From Daphnia carinata (lineage: Eukaryota; Arthropoda; Branchiopoda; Diplostraca; Daphniidae), in assembly GCF_022539665.2 (NCBI RefSeq), contig NC_081336.1, forward strand, positions 9,400,778 to 9,464,777: 64,000 bases of DNA, read 5' to 3'. Position numbers and translations under genes: made by a program. Positions within the stretch are counted from its first letter, which is position 1. Each line of letters begins with the position of its first letter. The notes under the pieces were generated by a model. That model was not told the origin of the DNA. It made no database searches and was given only the letters and a program-made list of their open reading frames with translations. Positions 38,030 through 46,915 of this stretch are shown here, piece by piece.

Positions 38030-38192
38030 TCATGAAACTTTGTTTGGTTTTCATGTAAAAACAACAAAATATTTATAAATTTACTTATCAATGTAAAATA
38101 AAAGCCTTTAAGATGAAAGCTTTGCTGAGACAATTATAAAAATCAACTGAACAGACTTTTGCTCTAGGATTTGCAAATCAAATGAAATTACA
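38030..38192. repeat. Dispersed repeat, copy 1
   Basis: About 160 bp with strong similarity to 56740-56905 (shared TGAAACTTTGTTTGGTT, AAGATGAAAGCTTTGCTG, GACTTTTGCTCTAGGATTTG). Function unknown; possibly a fragment of a mobile element. Confidence 0.75.
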
Positions 38193-38384
38193 GGATTTTT
38201 TTTTTTTTTTTTTACTAAGCTCTTGGTTAAAAAGTTTGCTACAATTTCATGTTACTGTTGAATGCACATTACGGTGATCTGTTTCTACATGAGCCAAACA
38301 AGGTTGTAGAGTGTAAAAATATGTTGCAATTATACATCTAAACAGGAAGTAATAAAAAAATTTTTTTAAATGTTGAGATACCAA

Positions 38385-38530
38385 ATTTCACAGTTAGCTA
38401 CTTGGTAAAGCAAGTGCTTCAAAAGCCTAAAGTCAGTGGTTCAAATCTCTGCAAACCCGTTGTTCTTAAACTGTTGATTGTTTATTTACTCTCTCTGAAT
38501 GACGATTACAAATACCAACAAAGGTTTAAC
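38385..38530 (+). repeat. tRNA-like repeat element, copy 1
   Basis: The first 75 bases have tRNA features: a D-arm-like GCTACTTGGTAAAGC, a CTTCAAAAG anticodon-loop-like string, and GGTTCAAATC as B-box/T-loop. The similarity to 42276-42420 continues beyond the tRNA part (TTCTTAAA, ACCAACAAAGGTT), so the unit is longer than a tRNA, as in tRNA-derived short interspersed elements. Stems pair poorly. Confidence 0.45.
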
Positions 38531-38572
38531 TGGTCAAATGAAGCCTTCGTGTGTAGGAAAGTCATAATATGC

Positions 38573-38716
38573 TGAGGCCATTCTGTGGAAAGTACCGTTC
38601 TTCGAGAGCAAAATCACTTCTGTTATTTCAGATGAATATTCAATTGAGGCCATTCTGATTTGGAAAGTTTACCGTTCTTCGAGAGTCAAAATCACTTTGT
38701 TATTTCAGATGAATAT
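38573..38716. repeat. Direct repeat, about 70 bp x 2
   Basis: Two adjacent copies of GAGGCCATTCTG...ACCGTTCTTCGAGAG...TTATTTCAGATGAATATTCAATT with a few small indels between them. Confidence 0.85.
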
Positions 38717-39027
38717 TCAATTCACTTTTCGGGTTCACAAGATTTGTTGACAAGTTTGACGCAAAAATACAGTTCACTAAAAAAGTTGAACTAAAAGTAG
38801 ACGCCAAAATCATAGACTAGTCATAATCGACGCTGTCAGATTTTAAAATCTTAACGATCTCGTACGTAAAGCACAATTTTTTTATGCCGTTGGATTTAAA
38901 AAATTCCTATACACTAGATAAATATTAATTTATACGTATTAAAAATATTTTGTAAAAGTAATAAAAATGAAACAAATATTCGCCGACATCTGGCAACATT
39001 TTCCCCTTCCTTCTAAATAGTCCAAAA

Positions 39028-39519
39028 ATGGCGACATCCGGCAAGGTTAGTTACTTAGCTAGGGAGGGCATTCAACTCTCAGCGAAGAACCACCACTCGC
39101 CAATGGCTGACACGCGTTCTGACCATTGTCCTGGTCCTGCAAGAACGACTTTCGGCTTCCCCTCTTTGGAATCAGGAAAACTATTCGGTAATTTGTTATA
39201 TTGAAGGTTTTAGCTAGTCGTTAAGTTCAATATCATTTATAAATTTAAAGCAAATAGTTAGTTATGTTGTTAACTTTCAAAATGTGTTGGGCGGAGAGCA
39301 CTTCCATTATCTGTGAACTTCCCGCCTAAAAATGCGTGAACGAAAAATGGTTTCTCTGCAAAGCATGGTGAACGTATATGTATAAGTTCGTAAGTGAAAG
39401 GTTTCTCAGTTCTTTGTACAAGTGTTATTATTTCTGTAGGTTCAGGTCAATCTCCCCATGAATCATCGTTGTTGTGGAATGGTGGATTGAGATCTTCTAC
39501 CACCCGTGTGTTTCAGTAA
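39028..39519 (+). CDS. Small predicted two-exon protein, unknown
   Basis: ATG in a good context (CCAAAAATGGCG). Exon 1 39028-39187, GT donor in phase 1, exon 2 39440-39519 after TTTCTGTAG; 79 residues. The frame is open across the junction to TAA. It begins MATSGKVSYLAREGIQLS and is rich in Ser, Gly and Pro, including ARTTFGFPSLESGKLFG. No signal peptide, domain or family is recognised. It could also be the 5' part of a longer transcript extending rightward. The region has locally higher GC than its surroundings, consistent with a promoter or first exon. Confidence 0.35.
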
Positions 39520-42275
39520 TGTTATATTTCATTTGAACTGTTGCTGTGTTTATCTTTTTTAAGATATTAATTTCCAATATTGTTTTTAGTGTTCAGATTT
39601 GAAGGTAGGTGTTTGTTCCTGGTCTTGTATACAGTAACTGGACAATACCGGCCCAGCAGATTATTGAAGATACCCAACACAAGCACCGTGGCAGCGAATG
39701 TGTTGAAAGTAGGTACTATACCAGTTGTGTTTTAATGTCGATATTAATTTTCATTTTTTCTTATGTTTTCGTTGTTGGGTCTAATTTATCGTTGGGTGAG
39801 TTGGTTTCATTCGGAAGTTGGAGTGCTACTGGAGGGGGTATTTTGATACGGTCATTCAACGAGGGGTCAGGCCGTTAACGAAAAGAATGCCCGTTAGCTT
39901 CGTAAGTCAACATAGTTTTGACGTGATGCAGTAACTGGAACGTAAGCAGACCATCTATATTGAGTTTATTTTTCTTTTAAACATTTTACAGTAAATTTAC
40001 AGCCTAAATTTCACCTTAGATTCTAAATTTCAGCTTAAATTTTACAGCCTTTGACGTTCTTTTGTCCGGAAATCAGCAGTTCGACAGTTGTAGAAGATTT
40101 CTATGGATGCTAGAGGTATGTTGAGGACTGTGAAAAAAGAAAATGTCTGTGCACAAGTGTAGAACTAATGCTTTGAAATGTCTGGAGGAAAAGTTGCCGA
40201 AACCATTTTCTCGTCCCGCCATTTTGAGGAAAGATGGTCGAACTCTTACCATCAACCAACAGAATTTTTGAAAGAACAACAGGCTGGGTAGTGAAAAGTG
40301 ATGAAGTGGAAAGTGGATCTGAAAGTTACACATAAGCCACAAGGAAATTCAAGTAAAGGGTTTTTAGATTAGATTGCTATTCAGCCTCTTTCTTTTTATG
40401 CTTCTTTTTTATGTTTCTTTTAAGAATACTAACCTAATGCATGTTGCAGACTTAACAGCCATGAAGATGACAACTCAGATTAACCTGTTGAACTGAAGGT
40501 GGTTGGAAAAATTTAAACAAAAGCACAGAAAAATAAAGTGAGAAAGATAGTACAGTAGCTTGTGGAATTAATCCAGCCTGTTACACTAGAATTTCCATTC
40601 CACACTATCCTCTACTAAACTTTTCAATAATTTCTAAGTAGGTAAAAGGTTTCCTGATGTACTGGCAAAAATCAGTATCAAATTATGGTAATTAAATACT
40701 CACAGGTAAGTCTTTTACTTCCAAATCAGATTTTCTTCATCAATTCATGTTGCAGACTTAGCAGCCATGAAGATGACAGTGCAAGTAAACCTGTTGGACT
40801 CGACGTCGTGAAATTCATCTTTGTCGGACTCCCGTCAGCAGTTGAGTTAAGTTGACTCTTTTAATTAGCGTACTTGTTACTAACTGTGCTGGTGTTCTCT
40901 GATTTAAAAGGTACTGAGCTGCTCCTTCTTAAGATGTTTTTTGCATAAATTTCGACTATAATAATATAATAAATTAACTACTGTGGAGATGGGAGAATTC
41001 CGGTTTGCTGTATCGAAGTTATGAGGGAAGACTAAGGTAATTATTTGTTTGTGAAATAATTGCATGTTTTCATGCGTTTTGTTGTTGACGACTTGTTCGA
41101 TTCCAAGCAGATGGTTATTCCACGATGTTAAAAACAATTATTTTTTTCTCTGCTGGAGGTAATATTGCAATGGTTGATAATAATTTTTATATAGTCGGAC
41201 AAATTGTTAGGCGATTGGAATTTCGTGGAATAATCATCGCCAAATAGACTAGTGGCGGTATCAACGCATAAGATGCACTATTCTTGTTAAGTGTTACACT
41301 TCGAAGCCATCGTCCATGACATTGACTAGCTGTATGTATCAGTTGAGCTGGCCAATGCGGAAGATGGAATATGATGTTAATACGATGTTTGAAATATTGT
41401 TAAAAAATTTGTGATTTTACAGCCTTTTCCAGTGATGTGAATTGTTATGATACGTTGGATTGGGCCTTGCGTCGGATGGAAATTATTCTTTTGATTAGAT
41501 TATTTTCTTTTGCATAGGGGCAATTAACATCTGTAAAATGTTTGTTAGTTTCATGGTGGTTTTCCAATCGCCAGCCCGTGGCTGGCCGTTGGTTAGCAGC
41601 TTTAGTTCTTATTACTAATCCATAATTATCTTTCACGTAAACTATATTGATAATAACTAGGTGAGAAAAAATACGTCGTGTGGAGTGAATATTACTATAT
41701 TGCCAGATGTTTTGTAAGTGGAGATGGTTTACTAAATTAATCGCAAAAAATCTTGCTATATAGTTCTTCTAAGTCAGCAACGTTCTGTCATTGCTTTAAA
41801 AAAGGGAAAAAATATAATAAATTGAAAAAATTATTTCATTAAATTGTTATTCTAACATGTATTGACCTAGAAACAACTGATGCAGGTAAATTTGAGTTAA
41901 CAATAGCCAAGACTGTTCAACTAATTAACATTACTAAAAAATATTATTTTTTTACATTAGTAGTCAGTAAAGTATGGTGTACTATTTTTCAATTCTGTAA
42001 CAACTCTTTACTCGGTAGCTTGATACGAGAATATATAATACAATTTGATATTAATGTCGCAAGCATGTTTCGATGATCTGTTTTCTACGTGAGAAAATAA
42101 AGTATGTAGAGTAGAAAAATATGTATCAAGACTTGTACTTCTTAACGGGAAGAAAAAGAAAAGATTTTGTGGTTTGTGAAAATTTAAATGATTGTAGGGA
42201 ATCCAGAAAGAATGATTTTTAAATGTCCGTGAAATCCATTCCGTCAAATTATGTGGTAAAATAAGAACTTATGTG
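39520..42275. other. Gene-poor AT-rich stretch
   Basis: No gene supported. A string of about 45 bases (TTGCAGACTTA-CAGCCATGAAGATGACA) occurs at about 40443 and again at 40749, each followed by similar sequence, a short direct repeat of unknown meaning. Remaining open frames are short and unremarkable. Confidence 0.4.
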
Positions 42276-42420
42276 TCGCAGTTGGCTAAATGGTAAAACA
42301 TCTAATTCAGAAGCCAAAAGTTAGAGGTTCAAACCTTTGCAAATCCGTGGTTCTTAAACCAACGTTTATTTATTCCATCTGAGTGGCATTTTCTAAAACC
42401 AACAAAGGTTAAACGAAAGT
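42276..42420 (+). repeat. tRNA-like repeat element, copy 2
   Basis: Related over about 130 bases to 38385-38530. The tRNA-like part has TTGGCTAAATGGTAAAAC and the T-loop string AGGTTCAAACCT. The downstream part has GGTTCTTAAACC and ACCAACAAAGGTT. Acceptor pairing is not convincing. Confidence 0.45.
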
Positions 42421-42543
42421 GACCACAGGTTTCTTGTATCAATTGCCGCCAACGCACTCAGGAAGAAGTATAATCATTCAAAAAAATTTTAAGTCCAGAA
42501 GTTGATCTCCAAATGACGTGGACTGGTAGAACAATTCAAATAA

Positions 42544-42614
42544 TATTAATGGCTCAGTGGTAGAGCATAGGATTAGTAACTCGAAAGCATTGGGATCGAT
42601 TCCCAGTCGAGTGA
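42544..42614 (+). tRNA. tRNA-like sequence, AGT at the anticodon position, probably degenerate
   Basis: 71 bases that can be laid out as a cloverleaf. The D stem GCTC/GAGC is perfect with loop AGTGGTA. The anticodon loop is TTAGTAA (AGT, threonine). The T stem is TTGGG/CCCAG with loop ATCGATT. The anticodon stem and acceptor stem pair badly. It shares an unusual layout, with one base between acceptor and D stem, with the three tRNA-like sequences that follow. Probably a pseudo-tRNA. Confidence 0.4.
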
Positions 42615-42724
42615 ATTGAATAATGAACAAGTCTTATATTTATATTAGGACTATTAAACAAAATTATTACGAGTGTTTATATGTTCCCCTGAATGACAAC
42701 GAAAAGTAGAGACATAACACACGT

Positions 42725-42795
42725 TACTTATAGCTCAATGGTTGAGCATCGGCTCAGTATGCCGAATGATCATGGTTCGATTCCACTATGAGTAG
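42725..42795 (+). tRNA. tRNA-like sequence with paired acceptor and anticodon stems
   Basis: 71 bases. The acceptor stem TACTTAT/ATGAGTA pairs over all seven positions (one G-T), the D stem GCTC/GAGC is perfect, and the anticodon stem TCGGC/GCCGA is perfect. The anticodon loop is TCAGTAT, so AGT would be the anticodon, but base 33 is C instead of the nearly universal T. The T loop is TTCGATT with three outer-loop pairs. This is the best-formed of the cluster; function is doubtful because of C33 and the weak T stem. Confidence 0.5.
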
Positions 42796-43090
42796 ATATT
42801 TAATTAATAAACTAAATTCAAACAATAGAGAATATTAACCATAGACTGGTAGTAGCTCCCACGTGGCATAACGTGAGAGAATGTTATCAATAACCAATAC
42901 GGTTGCGTAAGCTGAGAATGGCTAAGTTTAAATTGCGCATACTATATAAAAGATTTCGAGTAAACGAAAGTCTATTTATACATTTATTGTGTTAACCCAA
43001 TACTGGCCATTCATAAAATAATTATATTCCTTTCATATACTAGACAGCAACATCTACCACGTGTGTATCTATTTACAAGTTTGTTTATTC

Positions 43091-43161
43091 TGGGCTTCTG
43101 AGGAATCGAACCTCATACAATTGACATGCCAAACCAGCGGCGTTCCGTTCACCCATGACGG
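43091..43161 (-). tRNA. tRNA-like sequence, GGC (Ala) at the anticodon position
   Basis: On the minus strand the D stem GGTG/CGCC and T stem TGAGG/CCTCA are fully paired with loop TTCGATT. The anticodon loop TTGGCAT has T33 and anticodon GGC, and four of five anticodon-stem positions pair. The acceptor arms do not pair. It has the same 71-base layout as its neighbours but the opposite strand. Confidence 0.4.
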
Positions 43162-43251
43162 TCCTTACTAACAATGATTAGAATTTGAATGCCTATCTAC
43201 GTATATACACCAGACAAGGTTATTTAGTACTATCTACTTATAAGGGAATGT

Positions 43252-43322
43252 AAATGGTAGCTTAATGGTATAGTGTCGGAGTGGCATGACAGTAATCTTG
43301 GGTTCGAACCCCAATTCATCTA
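43252..43322 (+). tRNA. tRNA-like sequence, degenerate
   Basis: 71 bases with a perfect T arm (TTGGG TTCGAAC CCCAA) and five of seven acceptor positions pairing (AAATGGT/TTCATCT). The D stem is weak and the anticodon stem unpaired, with loop GTGGCAT. Likely a decayed relative of the other tRNA-like copies. Confidence 0.35.
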
Positions 43323-43443
43323 TCATATAAATAAATCGTGAAATAAATCTTAAATTTTTTTATTGTCCCTCCTTCCACCCACTATTCCACCACTTTACAT
43401 GACAATACAATATACAACATACATACAATACACAATACAACTA

Positions 43444-43761
43444 ACAGGTTGGCTGCCACGCCCCTAACACTACAGTAACTACATCGCCATCTGATGGATG
43501 GCGACAGAGGGGGACACAATGGTCCGGGCTGACACGATGTTGGAAGCCATTAGGGGAATGCACACCCCCTAGCAACCAAGCATCGCATCGGAAAAAAGAG
43601 AGGCCCTGTGGTGCATTGCCTGGGTGCGCCTAACGGCGAATCTTGGGCAGTGGCGACAGCTCCACCCCACGGCACATAGACCATGGAGTAGAGCAGCGCG
43701 GCCCGTCCCTATCGAGCTAAAAAAAAAAGGGGAGCACAAAGGGGCGTGGCAGCCATTCTGT
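43444..43761. mobile_element. Non-autonomous inverted-repeat element (MITE), TA target site
   Basis: Both ends carry near-identical inverted repeats. The left end is ACAGGTTGGCTGCCACGCCCCT and the right end, read in reverse complement, is ACAGAATGGCTGCCACGCCCCT. TA dinucleotides lie immediately outside each end (43442-43443 and 43762-43763). The 318-bp body is GC-richer than its surroundings and has no transposase. The TA duplication fits Tc1/mariner-type mobilisation. Confidence 0.75.
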
Positions 43762-43841
43762 TAATTAGCACACTATACATTACATAAAATAACAACGATA
43801 CCACGAAGACCACGAGGCGAAGACGAGGCGACCACTAGGCG

Positions 43842-44050
43842 GCGACGGGCGAAGCGATGACGGGGCGACGGGCGAAGCGATGACGGGACGACGGGTAAAG
43901 CGATGACGGGGCGACGGGCGAAGCGATGACTGGGCGACGGGCGAAGCGATGACGGGACGACGGGCAAAGCGATGACAGGACGACGGGCGAAGCGATGACT
44001 GGGCGACGGGCGAAGCGATGACGGGACGACGGCGAAACGATGACGGGCGA
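43842..44050. repeat. 23-bp GC-rich minisatellite, about 9 copies
   Basis: Unit GCGACGGGCGAAGCGATGACGGG or close variants (GACGACGGGTAAAGC, GATGACTGG), ending in a degenerate unit near 44050. It is strikingly GC-rich in an AT-rich region and sits some 80 bp right of the inverted-repeat element. Open frames across it are by-products of the repeat. Confidence 0.9.
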
Positions 44051-44062
44051 GGTGAAGAAGGT

Positions 44063-46304
44063 CCTTTTTTTACTTAGGCTTGCTGTCCGTAGACTGGGGA
44101 GTTTGCAGGGCCAGCAATTTTCCGGATGATGAGGCAGGCTTGGTAGTCCTATAATAAGATATTAAGTTTAAAAAAAAGTAATACTAAAGAAAAAAGAAAC
44201 TTATAATACTGAGGCATAGTGGTGTTGAGGTTCACATCAAAGTGTGGTGACTGGCAAGGTAGAAATATTGAGAAGACTGCTGAATTTGTGGTTTTCAATC
44301 GTTTTCAACACAGTTGTGAGGCATATGCTGCACTTCCCATCACATTCAAACTTACACACAATGATGAGCTTGCGAAGAATGATCTCTTTGGCCAGCATTC
44401 TTTGCAATTTTAGTTGCGGGCTAAAAATAAAAGCAGAATTATGGCAATTGTGACACTGAATGTCAAAATATGAGTCTAATACCTTGCTCTTCAACTCAAA
44501 ATCACACTACTTGAAAGGCTCAGTCGAAATGACAAGAATACTGCATGCCAGCATCCTTTGCAATATTGGTTTGACGAGCTACTTCTCAACAGCAGAATAA
44601 TGGCGATGGGATTCTTATTGGAAAATATATGTCTAGTACCTCTTCACGAGCATGAGAAAAGTATGATGGATAGTTGCTGATAAAATTAAGTGGTAAGTAT
44701 GATGATAGTTCACCACACCTGTTACCCTGTTACACAAAGAATAATCCATCGATAAGCTTCACGTGATCAACACAAAAAAGGAAAACACTTTTTGACACAC
44801 CATTTGATTTGATTGAACTTCTACGAGCACAAATTAGTTTGATTTCTGACACTACGGCTGATGAACTTGCATTGCCATCTAGCGGAAATTCAATTTCGTC
44901 AGATTTAAAAATAAGCCAAACAAAAAAACTAAGCCCGACTTTTCGTATTTTTAAAATTAATGTCTGAAACCTAGATATTGCCATAACAATACATGCTTTG
45001 AACTCGCAATTCAACGTTGATGTCGAAACTTCAGTCTATTTTTACCTGAAAGTTATAGTTTAGGAGTTATTCAAATTCGACGTAATTGTTATAAAACACC
45101 TTTAAGTAGAGGTAAAAACCACAATTAAGAATCAAAAACAAAGCGCTGTTTAGAGAATGGAAGCTACACTTATAATCAAAATGCTTAAAATGTTTGGAAT
45201 ATTAATGTTCATTTTTTACTTTTTGCAAAGTTGAAAAAAAAAAATTACCGGAAGTGACCAGAAGTAGCCTATATCTCCAGAAATACTGGGCCCACAACAA
45301 AACAAATATGATTTTCGTGATCCTCATGAAATTTAAGGTGTGTCTGACCTAATTTGATCCGTTTTTGGCGAAAAGTCCTTTTTGGCCAAAATCGCGATTT
45401 TTCCTGAACTATAGTTCAGGGAAATTTGCGATTTTTGACGATTTTCGGGTATTTTCTACTGACACATGGATTCGATCCCAAATTTTACGAGGATTACGAA
45501 AATGTCTGTCTTTTTTTGTTCAGACCAACAGATAGTGAGTTATTAAGCATTAAAAAACCGGATCTTAAACCGGAAGTTGACATTTCGGAAATTTAAAAAA
45601 TGAACTATGTTCTCTATTACAAGGTACACAAGATCTGCATAGTTTCAAGCGTAAACTACAGAGAATTAACATAATAAGACCTTTCAAAGTTCTTAAAGTT
45701 CAGTTTTCAGGTGCGGCCTACATACCACTTCAAAGGACTACCGCACACATAACAATAAACAACCACGAGAACAATGCATTTTTGCAGAATATTAAAAAAT
45801 AGTTCTTGTAATAATATTTTATTCATAATGTGATTTATTTTCGACATGGCAGATAGGTTTGCCACACAAATACATGATGAACTTGCATCGCCGAAAATCT
45901 AGAGAAAATATAATTTCGAAGTGGTTGTTACAACACAAAGATCTTCAAATAACGTGTTTAACAATAAACATCACGAGACAAAAATAGTTCCTATTTTTTA
46001 GAGAAAATATAATTTTATTCAAATAAACTTTCCTATTTTTTATTTATTAAAACCTTAATGGTGCCACACAAATCACATGATTTGTACTCACAATTCAACG
46101 GCAATGTGTTAGATACCTATCGATCTCATCGTGCAGGAAATGTAATTTCCATTTTATCCATTTATCCATCTTACCATCCATTTACGTGTATTGAAAACTT
46201 TCATAATAAACAAAGGAAAGACACGTGAAATAAATTCTCACCCTTGTTAAATATCACAAGAGGCATATTGACCATCTCTGGACAGATTTATTCAAATTCC
46301 GTTT
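44063..46304. other. Gene-poor stretch with palindrome
   Basis: No gene supported. An inverted repeat is centred at 45411-45412 (see separate entry). The strings GATGAACTTGCAT-GCC and CTCGCAATTCAACG/CTCACAATTCAACG recur about 1 kb apart (44870/45870 and 45005/46085), suggesting an old repeat unit. Confidence 0.4.
45386..45436. repeat. Palindrome/inverted repeat
   Basis: Core CCTGAACTATAGTTCAGG (45403-45420) is a perfect 18-base palindrome. Outer arms AAAATCGCGA and TTGCGATTTT extend it on either side with a few mismatches. It could form a hairpin or be the tip of an element. Confidence 0.8.
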
Positions 46305-46618
46305 TTATTTCAATCGTTGAATCCCCAATGCCACAGCAAAAGCCTGGACAGCTGAAAAAGGATACTGAAAATCTAACGTGTAGACATTCCCATGCCAAAC
46401 TGCATAACCTGTCAATCATACCAATTAGAACATCATCTATGCACCTTAGTATAAAGCCTCAGCTGATGATAAATTACCTGTTTTCCTTTGAATTCAATCG
46501 GGAAATCTTTCGCAGATTCTTGGGTCACTCTCCCTCCAATGTCCAACTGATAAACTTGACTGTGTTCGTTCCACAACGGGGCTTTGTTGATCAAAACAAA
46601 CTCACATCTTCGTCTCAT
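46305..46618 (-). pseudogene. TULP4/Tusp-like Tubby C-terminal fragment, two exons, broken
   Basis: Exon a (46478-46618) reads NKAPLWNEHSQVYQLDIGGR followed by VTQESAKDFPIEFKGKQ, the last part of a Tubby domain of the TULP4/Tusp type, and ends at a proper GT donor. A 69-bp intron separates exon b (46305-46408), which opens VMQFG. A small deletion then throws it out of frame before YTLDFQYPFSAVQAFAVALG, and it ends QRLK-stop. Residues expected around the deletion (Arg-Ile-Asp) and a few near the end are missing. Because the intron is retained, this came from DNA-level duplication, not reverse transcription. The parent gene is not in this window. Confidence 0.8.
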
Positions 46619-46685
46619 CTGAGCTGGTGGCTCGCGTTCCTCACAATTAGTTGCTCAATTCTTTTCAACTAACCATGTCTGTCGA

Positions 46686-46915
46686 AACAATTAACTAGGA
46701 ATTATGTAAGAAAGTCGTTCTTCAGCTAGAATAGAAAAAAACAAACATTGTATGTATTATTTTGTTAAGCCTGAAATTATTTCACTTTTGGAGAGTAAAA
46801 TATTGCAACTGGAAAACAGGGACAGCTGATTAGAGGCCCCGGAGTTAAAGGTTCAACAACATGTAAGCATCTCAGTTGATTTGTTACATAAATAAAACTG
46901 AATTACTATTGTATC
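46686..46915 (+). pseudogene. Fragment of C1q gene E (exon 2 region)
   Basis: About 230 bp matching 19545-19770: end of exon 1, intron 1, exon 2 (LESKILQLENR) and the start of intron 2. It has a stop in the exon (TGA where the intact gene has CGA) and no further exons. This is a third trace of gene E, next to the Tubby relic. Confidence 0.8.

Noticed and set aside
43773-43967. Minus-strand frame with repeated Pro/Ser/Arg peptide
   Set aside because: Product of the 23-bp minisatellite, not a gene.
15796-44000. Looked for CRISPR-like arrays in repeats
   Set aside because: The 18-bp, 23-bp and 111-bp repeats have no unique spacers and the context is eukaryotic.
46244-46672. 142-codon plus-strand open frame
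   Set aside because: It lies antisense to the recognisable Tubby exons on the minus strand and has no features of its own.
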